From the NCBI GenBank assembly GCA_019136325.1, contig JAGVUJ010000237.1:1-8596 (forward strand): DNA of 8,596 bases. The letters run 5' to 3'. Positions within the stretch are counted from its first letter, which is position 1. Each line of letters begins with the position of its first letter. This DNA comes from Deltaproteobacteria bacterium (GTDB taxonomy: Bacteria; Desulfobacterota; Syntrophia; Syntrophales; Smithellaceae). Shown here one piece after another: positions 1 through 6,382 of the stretch. The notes beneath the pieces were generated by a model. That model was given only the letters and a program-made list of their open reading frames with translations, did not search any database and was not told where the DNA came from. Made by a program: the position numbers and the translations under genes.

Positions 1-8
1 TAAATTAC

Positions 9-491
9 ATGAGCATCGCTGATGAGGCCATGCGCAAAATCAAAAAAGGAGCTTTCTTAACGGTTAAGGCTGCAGATATGCTCAACACCATGACAATCGG
101 TTGGGCCACTTTCGGATTTATTTGGCAAAAGCCGGTGATGATGGTGGCGGTACGCCCGACGCGTCACACGTTTGGCATTATGGAAAAGGCTCAAGACTTT
201 ACGGTAACAATACCTTCGGGTGATCTGAGCAAGGCCATCGCTTTTTGCGGATCGAAATCAGGCCGGGATGTGGATAAAATCAAAATGTGTAATCTGGAAA
301 CGGCAGACGGGCAGACGGTTGCATCGCCGATTATTAAGACGCCGGGAATGCATTATGAGTGTAAAATAATTTACACCTCCGCGATGAACGAAGCTCATCT
401 GGATAAAACTATCGATGAATCGCTCTATCCCCGGAAGGATTACCACACGCTTTATTTTGGCGAGATAGTGGCTTGTTACGAAACGGAATAG
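9..491 (+). CDS. Flavin reductase-like (DIM6/NTAB family) FMN-binding protein, possibly 5'-partial
   Basis: The 160-residue product resembles the flavin reductase-like split-barrel family, which binds FMN and usually works as an NAD(P)H:flavin oxidoreductase or redox partner in the cytoplasm. The diagnostic stretch is the N-terminal half: KKGAFLTVK (residues 12-20), NTMTIGW (26-32), the aromatic GFIWQKPV (36-43), then VRPTRHT (48-54), followed by FTVTIP and the FCGSKSGRDVDK segment (79-90). The core fold appears complete to the natural TAG stop. The start is uncertain. Only eight bases precede this ATG, no ribosome binding site can be seen, and the frame stays open to the window edge. Relatives usually carry a short helix before the KKGAFLT motif, and the two upstream codons (Asn-Tyr) would fit such a helix, so the real start may lie upstream. 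The substrate and partner cannot be told from sequence. Downstream is a repeat-rich spacer and a convergent permease gene. Confidence 0.85.
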   Translation: MSIADEAMRKIKKGAFLTVKAADMLNTMTIGWATFGFIWQKPVMMVAVRPTRHTFGIMEKAQDFTVTIPSGDLSKAIAFCGSKSGRDVDKIKMCNLETADGQTVASPIIKTPGMHYECKIIYTSAMNEAHLDKTIDESLYPRKDYHTLYFGEIVACYETE

Positions 492-507
492 TGGCTGGAA
501 AAAGATA

Positions 508-591
508 GTTCAATGTTCAACGTCGAAAACCAGTGTATCGTTGATAGTCGATGGTGGATGGAAAATAATTGTTCAACGTTCCAGGTTCAAA
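508..591. repeat. Three clusters of tandem heptamer repeats (GTTCAAN / GTTGATN type)
   Basis: Three short runs of degenerate 7-base units lie between the flavin reductase and the permease 3' end. They are GTTCAAT-GTTCAAC-GTCGAAA at 508-528, GTTGATA-GTCGATG-GTGGATG at 540-560, and GTTCAAC-GTTCCAG-GTTCAAA at 571-591. The same kinds of unit recur at 7498-7525 and 8238-8251. This resembles the short tandemly repeated repetitive (STRR) heptamers known from some bacterial genomes. No coding function is likely. Confidence 0.6.
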
Positions 592-596
592 GTTTG

Positions 597-690
597 TCAT
601 TTCGGGGAGTGCAGCGACGAGAAATCTTTAAGGGACGAATCCCGCTTCGCTACGCTTCAGACTTCGCGAAACTTGTCTTTAGCGCGTATC
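597..690. repeat. Dispersed intergenic repeat overlapping the permease 3' end
   Basis: This stretch starts with GTCATTTCGGGGAGTGCAGC, a composition typical of abundant dispersed intergenic repeats, and includes a small hairpin, GGGA-CGAA-TCCC (632-643). Its right half matches the array near 4140-4500: ATCCCGCTTCGCT occurs here (639-651) and again at 4250-4262. Read on the minus strand, GCTAAAGACAAG followed by GAAGCGTA aligns with GCTGAGAACGAG followed by GAAGCGTA at the end of the ABC-F gene. The stop codon (TAA, 681-679) of the permease gene lies inside it. Confidence 0.6.
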
Positions 691-2091
691 ACCAGGTTTA
701 GCGCCGGGCCTGCGTTTAACTCGCGTTTTTGCCTTTTCTTCCGCTTTTTTCTTGAAAACGGGGACGACGATCAGGGTGTAGAGCGTCATGAAAAGGAAGC
801 ATACGGCCATGACGACGGCCACCCAGTAATTCTTGAAAAGTTCCCTCCCCAGATAGTCGCGGCTGACGTCGGCAAAGATGCCGATCATCAGGCCGGTGAA
901 GACCACGATGACGGTTATCGGGATCGTGTAGCCCATCGGAATTTTAAACGCCCTTTCTTTATCCGGATATTTGCGCCTGAGTTTAATCACACAAACGGCC
1001 GCGACAACGTAGATGAAGCATTCCAGGGCCGCCGCCATCAGGATGACGAATAAATATTTTCCCGTGAGCAGGGTCGCCAGGCTGATGGCCACTGCCAGGA
1101 GGGCGAGAAAGAGAATCGATACCCACGGTGTCGCATAAGAAGGATGAAGCTTGCTGAAGAAACGGGGCAGGACGTTGTCCCGTCCCATGGCGTAGGAAAA
1201 CCTCGACGTGTTGAGAAGACCTGAGTTGAACGATGTTACGGAAGCCAGGATGCTCATCGCGATGAAAGTGACCGTGCCCGCCACGCCGAAAAGGTTGGTG
1301 CCGAAAACAATGTGGGGGATCGGTGTGCCGCTGGCGAGCTGCGCGGGTGTAAGGCCCGTGTACATGGCGGTGATAAAAAGAGAGTAGGTAAGCGTGAGCA
1401 GGCCAATGGCCCAGAGCATGCCCTTGCCGATGAGCCGGTAGTCGGTGGTTTCCTCGGCGAGCGGCGTCACCCACTCGTAGCCGACAAAAAGAAAAACACC
1501 GACGCCAGCCGCCTGAAGGATGTTTCCCAGTGTGAATTTGGCGCTCTGCGCGGCCAGGCTGAAGTTGATGTCATGCGTGGCGAAGGTATAAATAGAGACG
1601 GCGATCATGAACAACACCATAACGTAGGTCAGGATATCCTGGACAACGCCGGTGATGTATACACCCCGCAGGTTGATGGCCGCCACGAACACAATGAAGA
1701 AAAGGATCCAGATTAATTTGTCATAGAAGGGGCTGACGATCTGAAACGTGCTGGAGAGCACGCTCGCGAGCAGGTAGCTTTCGGCCCCGACCATGGAGAT
1801 TCCCAGGATGACGTAGAACATGCCGATGATGATGGCCGCTTTTTCATTAAACGCGTTTTGTATGTAGAGTTTGATTCCCGCAGCCGTCGGGTACAGCGAT
1901 GTCAGTTCGGAAAAACACATGGAGGACAAGAGGCAGAGAAATCCCGCGACAATGATGGAAATCCACGCGAGCTCGCCCACAAGGATGGTGGCCACCTGAA
2001 TGCCGGCCAGATAGCAGGATGTGGCGATGGCCATTCCCGCGGATGTGGAGATGACGGTCCGGAGCTTGATGACTTTCTTCAGTTCGGTCAT
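679..2091 (-). CDS. APC-family amino acid/polyamine permease
   Basis: A 470-residue, very hydrophobic protein with about 12 predicted membrane segments, the usual size and layout of amino acid-polyamine-organocation (APC) superfamily secondary transporters in the inner membrane. Family-like features are GYEWVTPLAEE (204-214, the TM6 region), SVTSFNSGLLNTSRFSYAMGR (about 284-304), and the DNVLPRFFSKLHPSYATPWVSI stretch that follows. The first membrane segment reads STSAGMAIATSCYLAG and lacks the usual GxxIGSGIF-like helix break, so substrate handling may differ from characterised members. The C-terminal tail (about 447-470) is strongly basic and its last residues come from a dispersed repeat. 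The ATG follows a weak AGAAG (2102-2098) six bases away, inside a tandem 12-base duplication. It is the last gene of the aminotransferase-SCP2-permease unit, so the substrate is probably the amino compound the aminotransferase uses. The substrate itself is unknown. Confidence 0.9.
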   Translation of the reverse strand: MTELKKVIKLRTVISTSAGMAIATSCYLAGIQVATILVGELAWISIIVAGFLCLLSSMCFSELTSLYPTAAGIKLYIQNAFNEKAAIIIGMFYVILGISMVGAESYLLASVLSSTFQIVSPFYDKLIWILFFIVFVAAINLRGVYITGVVQDILTYVMVLFMIAVSIYTFATHDINFSLAAQSAKFTLGNILQAAGVGVFLFVGYEWVTPLAEETTDYRLIGKGMLWAIGLLTLTYSLFITAMYTGLTPAQLASGTPIPHIVFGTNLFGVAGTVTFIAMSILASVTSFNSGLLNTSRFSYAMGRDNVLPRFFSKLHPSYATPWVSILFLALLAVAISLATLLTGKYLFVILMAAALECFIYVVAAVCVIKLRRKYPDKERAFKIPMGYTIPITVIVVFTGLMIGIFADVSRDYLGRELFKNYWVAVVMAVCFLFMTLYTLIVVPVFKKKAEEKAKTRVKRRPGAKPGDTR

Positions 2092-2097
2092 GGTTTT

Positions 2098-2121
2098 CTT
2101 CTATGCTTTCTTCTAGGCTTT
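2098..2121. repeat. Tandem 12-bp duplication carrying the permease ribosome binding site
   Basis: CTTCTATGCTTT and CTTCTAGGCTTT stand side by side, differing at one base. On the minus strand each ends in TAGAAG, and the downstream AGAAG sits six bases before the permease ATG, so it is the best available Shine-Dalgarno sequence, though a weak one. The duplication fills most of the gap between the SCP2-like stop and the permease start. Confidence 0.5.
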
Positions 2122-2124
2122 CAT

Positions 2125-2484
2125 TTATACATCGGGCCAGATGATCATGGTGATGGCATCCAGCCGGACAACGTCTTCCTGACTGGCCTTGACGCGGATT
2201 TCTCCCGCGAGATATTTCTGCGAGGGATTCAGGTCTCCCCAGAACATGTCGCAGAAATTTTCGCTGGTCGTCGTGACAATGATATCGGGCGTTCCGTTCG
2301 CGCCGGCTTCAAAGGAAACGATTTCGCCTTTAACGACATTCATGGTGAATTTGTCTCCCGTGTCTTCCGCTATGAAATGAAGCAGCTTCGTCCAGTCCCG
2401 CTGCATCTTGCGCAATCTTTTGTTTTCGTTGCACTGAACCTGGTAGTCGGTCAGCGCTTCGAGAATTTCCTGACTTGTTGCCAT
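2125..2484 (-). CDS. SCP2 sterol-binding domain-like protein
   Basis: A 119-residue soluble protein resembling the SCP2 (sterol carrier protein 2-like) lipid-binding fold. The seen signs are the alternating beta segment DKFTMNVVKGEIVSFEAGANGTPDIIVTTTSENF (44-77), and the C-terminal block WGDLNPSQKYLAGEIRVKAS (82-101) followed by a helix, DVVRLDAITMIIW. The WGxLNPxxxYxxGxIxVxG-like pattern is characteristic of bacterial SCP2-domain proteins, which hold a hydrophobic ligand such as an acyl chain or acyl-CoA. There is no signal peptide, so it should be cytoplasmic. The start is firm: AGGAGG (2496-2491) lies six bases upstream of the ATG. It lies 22 bases after the aminotransferase and 33 bases before the permease, which suggests co-transcription. 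How a lipid-binding protein serves an amino acid uptake and transamination unit is not evident. Confidence 0.8.
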   Translation of the reverse strand: MATSQEILEALTDYQVQCNENKRLRKMQRDWTKLLHFIAEDTGDKFTMNVVKGEIVSFEAGANGTPDIIVTTTSENFCDMFWGDLNPSQKYLAGEIRVKASQEDVVRLDAITMIIWPDV

Positions 2485-2506
2485 GTTTTTCCTCCTGAAG
2501 AGTGTG

Positions 2507-3775
2507 TTAATCGTTTTTGCCGAGGCCCGCTTCCCCGGAAAGTTCCTTCATCGAATCCGCAAGCGCGTTGAGCACAAAATCAACTTCCTCCGGTGTGATC
2601 ACGAGCGGCGGCATCAGCCGGCAGATGCTCGGATCGTTTCCGGTGTAGATGGCGATGACACCCCGGTCGGCCAGCTTTTTCGTCATGCGCGGACCGATGG
2701 ATTCGTTAGTGTACTGCAATCCCATCATAAGACCCTTCTGACGCACCTCCAGCAGAAGCGTCGGATATTGCTTCAGGAACGTTTCAAATCCGGTCCGGAA
2801 TCGCTGCCCCATCTTTTCGGCGTGGTCGGCAAGGTTGTTTTTCTGGATGTAGTCGATGACTGCCATACCCACGATGCAGCCGAGGTCGGAGCCGCCGAAG
2901 GTGGAAAGATGGATGAACGGATGGGGGATGAAAAAGTCCTGGATCTCTTCTTTGAAGATGGTCGCCGAAATGGGATAGACGCTGCCGCCCAGGGATTTGG
3001 CCACGGTCATGATGTCCGGGACGACGCCCCAGTGCTCGGAGGCGAACATTTTTCCGGTCCGCCCGAAGCCGGTCTGAATCTCGTCAAGAATGAGCAGAAT
3101 TTCGTGCTCATCACAAAGCTTGCGGACCTGAGAGAGATAATCGTCGGGCGGAATGTTGATGCCGCCTTCGCCCTGAATCGGTTCCAGGATGATCGCCGCG
3201 GTGTCGTCGGTGACGGTTTTTTTTATGGCGTCGATGTCGCCGAAGGGCACCATCTTGAAGCCGGGGATTAGCGGTTCGAAGGGTTCCTTGTAGGCGTCAC
3301 GCCCGATGGCGGAAAGCGCGAAACCGGTGTGGCCGTGGTAGGCCTTCTCGGTGTAGATAATTTCTTTTTTCATGGTGTAGCCGCGTGCGATCTTGATGGC
3401 CGCGTCGTTGGCTTCGCCGCCGCCTGCGCCGAAGATGGAGCATTTAAGATCGCCCGGCGTGATTTCGGCAAGTTTCTTGGCGAGGTCGGCTTTCGGTTTG
3501 GAACACAGGAGGAAGACGCCGATATCGTAAGTGTCGAGCGCTTTTTTCAGGGCTTCAATAATATCGGGGTTGCGCCGTCCCACATTCATGATGCCGGAGC
3601 CGGTCTGGCAGTCGATGTACTTTTTCCCCGTGATATCCCAGACGCTGACGCCTTCGCGTTTCTCTTCGATGATGTCCAGCCCTGCGGCTTTCATGGTGCG
3701 GACCTTCATCGGGCCGATGTATTTCGAGAAATCGGCAAGGGCCTGGGCCTTGATTTTTGCGGGATCGTTCTCCAT
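2507..3775 (-). CDS. Class III PLP-dependent aminotransferase (acetylornithine/GABA/putrescine aminotransferase-like)
   Basis: A full-length 422-residue fold-type I, class III aminotransferase, expected in the cytoplasm. Ordered motifs are YHGHTG (146-151, stacking on the cofactor), LEPIQGEGG (197-205), [14 protein letters not shown] (228-241, with Asp231 expected to contact the pyridine nitrogen), AKSLGG (259-264, Lys260 as the Schiff-base lysine), and HLSTFGG (289-295). The phosphate-binding loop reads [10 protein letters not shown] (115-124), with Gly120 where many relatives have Ser or Thr. A strong GGAGGTGA (3787-3780) five bases before the ATG fixes the start. The family moves an amino group between an omega-amino acid or diamine and 2-oxoglutarate or pyruvate. 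The amino donor cannot be assigned here: GABA, beta-alanine, putrescine, ornithine or 3-aminobutyryl-CoA-type substrates are all possible. It is the first gene of a unit with an SCP2-like protein and an APC permease. Confidence 0.92.
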   Translation of the reverse strand: MENDPAKIKAQALADFSKYIGPMKVRTMKAAGLDIIEEKREGVSVWDITGKKYIDCQTGSGIMNVGRRNPDIIEALKKALDTYDIGVFLLCSKPKADLAKKLAEITPGDLKCSIFGAGGGEANDAAIKIARGYTMKKEIIYTEKAYHGHTGFALSAIGRDAYKEPFEPLIPGFKMVPFGDIDAIKKTVTDDTAAIILEPIQGEGGINIPPDDYLSQVRKLCDEHEILLILDEIQTGFGRTGKMFASEHWGVVPDIMTVAKSLGGSVYPISATIFKEEIQDFFIPHPFIHLSTFGGSDLGCIVGMAVIDYIQKNNLADHAEKMGQRFRTGFETFLKQYPTLLLEVRQKGLMMGLQYTNESIGPRMTKKLADRGVIAIYTGNDPSICRLMPPLVITPEEVDFVLNALADSMKELSGEAGLGKND

Positions 3776-3985
3776 AACGTCACCTCCGTGATGATGCGTT
3801 TTAAAATCCGGTAATTATTTCTCTTTGTCGGGGGACCAACGGAATGGCTTCCCGGTGCAAAACATTGTTGTAACGATGGGACCGGGAATTCTGTAATCTA
3901 ATTCACCGGAAAGGTCAAGAATTCCGGTAAAAAAAACGGATTGACGGACGGGTAGTATTGAAGGTTCTTCAGTGGTTAGTGTTTC
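3776..3985. other. Leader/upstream region of the aminotransferase operon, no gene seen
   Basis: About 210 bases with no credible ORF. It holds the aminotransferase ribosome binding site (GGAGGTGA), the promoter candidate at 3890-3918 and several CCGG-centred short motifs. An A8 run (3929-3936) precedes the promoter. On the minus strand this is a T run, but no GC-rich hairpin sits right before it, so I do not call it a terminator. No riboswitch could be recognised. Confidence 0.4.
3890..3918 (-). promoter_or_regulatory. Putative sigma-70-type promoter of the aminotransferase operon
   Basis: On the minus strand TTGACC (3918-3913) and TACAGA (3895-3890) are 17 bases apart, about 115 bases upstream of the aminotransferase ATG. 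The -35 is good and the -10 is mediocre. The elements are embedded in CCGGAATTC and GAATTCCCGG, an imperfect inverted repeat, with a further CCGGTGAATT between them, which could be an operator. This rests on inspection only. Confidence 0.35.
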
Positions 3986-4174
3986 ACGGCGCTGTGCGCC
4001 TGGTATAATTCGTCCAGCAAATATAGTTTCTGTCCCCAATGGCTTTGCCTGTGGGATAGTTCGACTTACCAATCTGACTGCGTTTCACTTGTCATATTGG
4101 AGTCTCATTAAGGCTTGGATGTCATTATCAGCGAGTCTCACTATCCCACTACGCTGCGCTTCGGGGATAGTTCC

Positions 4175-4196
4175 CAATCCCGATAAATCGGGATTG
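4175..4196. repeat. Perfect 9-bp hairpin inside the array
   Basis: CAATCCCGA, loop TAAA, TCGGGATTG forms a perfect 9-bp stem. It appears to be an insertion specific to one repeat unit, since neighbouring units pass directly from GGGATAG to the CCTTACGCTT segment. There is no following T run on either strand, so a role as an intrinsic terminator is weak. Confidence 0.5.
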
Positions 4197-4310
4197 AATA
4201 GTTGCCTTACGCTTTAGACTTCGCTACGCTCGTCTTCAGCTTGGCTCACTATCCCGCTTCGCTGCGCTCCTGGGATAGCTCCACTAACGCTTCGAATTTC
4301 GCTACGCTCA

Positions 4311-4488
4311 TTCTTAGCGAGTGTCATTATGGCTGGTATCCCACGTCGCTGCGCTCCTGGGATAGTTCGCCTTACGCTTCGAACATCGCAAAGCTCGTTC
4401 TTAGCGAGTGTCATTATGGCTGGTATCCCACGTCGCTGCGCTCCTGGGATAGTTCGCCTTACGCTTCGAACATCGCAAAGCTCGTTCT
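4311..4488. repeat. Exact 87-bp tandem repeat (2.05 copies)
   Basis: Positions 4311-4401 are identical to 4398-4488, giving a tandem duplication of period 87 with no mismatch over 91 bases. A third, degenerate copy continues in the same 87-base phase to the left (GCTGCGCTCCTGGGATAG at 4261, 4348 and 4435). Because 87 is a multiple of three, all six frames repeat in phase, which explains the repetitive ORFs seen across it. Confidence 0.9.
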
Positions 4489-6275
4489 CAGCTTGGCTCA
4501 CTAAGTTCTGCCCAGCGGTGGTAATAGCGATCGAGGGCTTCTTTGTCTGAAGCAATTTCCTGAGTTAATTTGTGGAGTAAAACAAAGTTGCTGACGCTTT
4601 GAGGATCGCTGAGCTGAGCTTCGAGTGATTTGATTTTTTCGTCTAGAATTTCAATTTGTTTTTCTACGTTTTCCAGTTCCAGCTTTTCTTTGTAGCTCAG
4701 TTTTATTTTTTCTTTTTTAGGTTTTGTATCTTTATTCGTTTTTGGGGTTTTGCCGGCCTTTTCTTTTTTGTTTGTTTTTAAACTTTCCTCCCATTGTTCG
4801 TAGTCGGCAAAGAGTTCCGCTTTCCCGTCGGTTGTGAAGCCGATAAATAAACCGCACACTCTGGATATCATGTAGCGGTCATGCGAAACAATCACCAGCA
4901 AGCCGCCGAACTCCAGAAGGTTTTCTTCGAGCGCTTCAATGGTTCTTATATCCAGATCGTTGGTCGGTTCGTCCAAAAGCAAGATATCCGCCGGTTGCAG
5001 CATCAGCCGGGCAATTAATATTCGGGCCTGCTCTCCGCCGGACAGCGAAGCGATGGTCGAATCAATTTGCGCCGGTTCAAAACCGAACCGTTTTATCCAC
5101 GAAACCAGATGCACGGATCTGTCTTTAAATATCACCGTGTCATTGCCGTCCGCCAAATAGTGCTTGACGGTTTTTTGCCGGTGCAGGGATTCTCTTAACT
5201 GATCGAAATAAACAATTTTTAAATGGTCGGCATGATCCACACTGCCCGTATCCGGCTCTATTTTTTTACTGAGTAATTTCAGCAGAGTGCTTTTTCCGAC
5301 GCCGTTTCCTCCCAGTAATCCAATCCGCAGGCCTGCGGTGAGGTTGGCGGTAAAATTTTTCAAAATATGGTTATTGCCGAATGATTTGCCGATGTTTTTG
5401 ACTTTAATCAGCACTTTGGTCTTTCTGTTGGAGGCGCTGAATTCTATGCCGGTCCGGGATGTTTGCTTCCTCTCCTTTAAATCCGCCAGTTCTTTGATTA
5501 AGTGATGGGCTTCGTCTGTCCTGTATTTCGCTTTGGTCCTGCGGGCTTTGGGGCCTCTTCTTAACCACTCGATTTCCGCCCTGACTTTGTTGGACAGCAC
5601 GGCTTCGAGCCTGTTTTGCTGTTCGATATAGAGCAGGCGTTTTTCTAAAAAATCGTCATATCTTCCGTTAGATTGAAAAATATGGCCTTCATACCGTTTG
5701 TTGATTTCCACAATTCTGTTGGCGCAGCGCTCCAGCAGGAATCTGTCGTGGCTGACCATGATCCACGTAAATCTGGCGGAGCCTAAAAAGTTTTCCAGCC
5801 AGGCCAGCGCCTGATAGTCCAGATGATTGGTCGGCTCGTCCAGAATCAAGAGGTCGGGTTCGTTAACGATCCCGCAGGCAATGTCCAGGCGTTTTGACCA
5901 GCCGCCGGAAAGCGTATTCACCTTTACGGTATAATCATCAAAGCCGACTATGCTTAACGCTGTGGCTGTTTTTACGTCGGCATTTTTGAAATCGGTGGTA
6001 GCCATGCCGGCAACAATATCCCACACGGTCGCATGGGCCTCGTAGTTGCTGACTTGCGGGATATAGGCGGTTTTTAAATTTTTTCTGACGGCGACATTGC
6101 CGGCATCGACTCCTTCCAGATTCACCATTATTCTGGTCAACGTGGTTTTTCCCGTTCCGTTATCGCCGATGATTCCCATCCGGTCGCCTTCGTTCACTGT
6201 CAGGGAAAGATCGGTGAAAAGAGCTTTGGTTCCAAAGGATTTGCTGATTTTGTCCAGGTTCAATAATACGGCCAT
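4488..6275 (-). CDS. uup: ABC-F family ATPase, Uup-like
   Basis: A 595-residue protein with two tandem ABC ATPase domains and no membrane segments, as in ABC-F proteins that act on ribosomes or nucleic acid rather than in transport. Domain 1 has Walker A GDNGTGKT (37-44), signature LSGG (122-125), Walker B LLILDEPTNHLD (142-153) and SHDR (175-178). The linker carries EWLRRGPKARRTKAK (236-250), typical of the inter-domain arm. Domain 2 has GGNGVGKST (322-330), LSGGEQAR (411-418), LLLDEPTNDLD (432-442) and SHDR (464-467). A Lys-rich stretch (about 500-528) leads into a C-terminal coiled coil (about 525-590), the hallmark of the Uup subgroup, implicated in ribosome function and in suppressing transposon excision. 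All catalytic motifs are intact. No clear Shine-Dalgarno precedes the ATG, though the N-terminus starts just where the family does. The last residues and stop come from the adjoining repeat. Another ABC-F subgroup is possible. Confidence 0.9.
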   Translation of the reverse strand: MAVLLNLDKISKSFGTKALFTDLSLTVNEGDRMGIIGDNGTGKTTLTRIMVNLEGVDAGNVAVRKNLKTAYIPQVSNYEAHATVWDIVAGMATTDFKNADVKTATALSIVGFDDYTVKVNTLSGGWSKRLDIACGIVNEPDLLILDEPTNHLDYQALAWLENFLGSARFTWIMVSHDRFLLERCANRIVEINKRYEGHIFQSNGRYDDFLEKRLLYIEQQNRLEAVLSNKVRAEIEWLRRGPKARRTKAKYRTDEAHHLIKELADLKERKQTSRTGIEFSASNRKTKVLIKVKNIGKSFGNNHILKNFTANLTAGLRIGLLGGNGVGKSTLLKLLSKKIEPDTGSVDHADHLKIVYFDQLRESLHRQKTVKHYLADGNDTVIFKDRSVHLVSWIKRFGFEPAQIDSTIASLSGGEQARILIARLMLQPADILLLDEPTNDLDIRTIEALEENLLEFGGLLVIVSHDRYMISRVCGLFIGFTTDGKAELFADYEQWEESLKTNKKEKAGKTPKTNKDTKPKKEKIKLSYKEKLELENVEKQIEILDEKIKSLEAQLSDPQSVSNFVLLHKLTQEIASDKEALDRYYHRWAELSEPS

Positions 6276-6382
6276 GCGCGGGACTATATATAAAAAACTT
6301 TTTTAGCTCCAGAAAAAAGAAGTCCAATGTGATATGCTGTTTATAGAAAGCAACGGAAATAAGAAAAAAGGAGTCGGGAATC
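6276..6382. promoter_or_regulatory. Divergent intergenic region between the ABC-F and cyclase genes
   Basis: This 107-base spacer must hold start signals for both divergent genes. For the cyclase, TGATATGCT (6330-6338) resembles an extended -10, but no good -35 is seen. For the ABC-F gene, minus-strand TTGGAC followed 16 bases later by TAAAAA is a weak candidate. A perfect palindrome, TAAAAAACTTTTTTA (6291-6305), lies 16 bases from the ABC-F start. AAGGAG (6368-6373) serves the cyclase. Confidence 0.35.

Larger units (their letters stand above)
3986..4499. repeat. Array of about six related hairpin-forming repeats between the ABC-F and aminotransferase genes
   Basis: A core of the form TATCCCA, about 15 bases containing CGCTGCGCT, then TGGGATAGTTCG recurs at about 3986, 4032, 4142, 4250, 4337 and 4424. 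The flanking TATCCCA and TGGGATA can pair, so each unit could form a stem-loop. Units are separated by segments like CTTACGCTTCGAACATCGC and end in GAGTGTCATTATGG or CAGCTTGGCTCACTATCC. Copies near the aminotransferase are decayed (for example ACGGCGCTGTGCGCCTGG at 3986), while those near the ABC-F gene are identical. Long ORFs that cross the array in several frames are by-products of its periodicity. The right edge supplies the end of the ABC-F gene. Confidence 0.75.

Noticed and set aside
541..1053. 170-aa plus-strand ORF beginning in the repeat spacer.
   Set aside because: Its first part is repeat sequence and the rest is antisense to the permease C-terminal half.
1858..2571. 237-aa plus-strand ORF.
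   Set aside because: It runs antisense across the permease, the SCP2-like gene and the end of the aminotransferase. Its His/Asp/Gly-rich composition is typical of a shadow frame.
2483..3271. 262-aa plus-strand ORF.
   Set aside because: It is antisense to the well-supported aminotransferase gene and shows no recognisable protein features.
3815..4072. 85-aa minus-strand ORF upstream of the aminotransferase.
   Set aside because: It overlaps the repeat array and promoter region, has no ribosome binding site and no family resemblance.
4175..4196. Intrinsic terminator for the ABC-F gene.
   Set aside because: The stem is perfect, but there is no T run on either side and it lies about 300 bases beyond the stop codon.
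3986..4499. CRISPR array.
   Set aside because: Spacings are irregular, spacer-like parts are themselves repeated, units can fold as hairpins and no cas genes are present.
4202..4555. ORFs of about 100-113 aa on both strands with internal 29-residue repeats.
   Set aside because: They arise because the 87-bp tandem repeat is divisible by three and keeps all frames open. They resemble no protein and have no ribosome binding sites.
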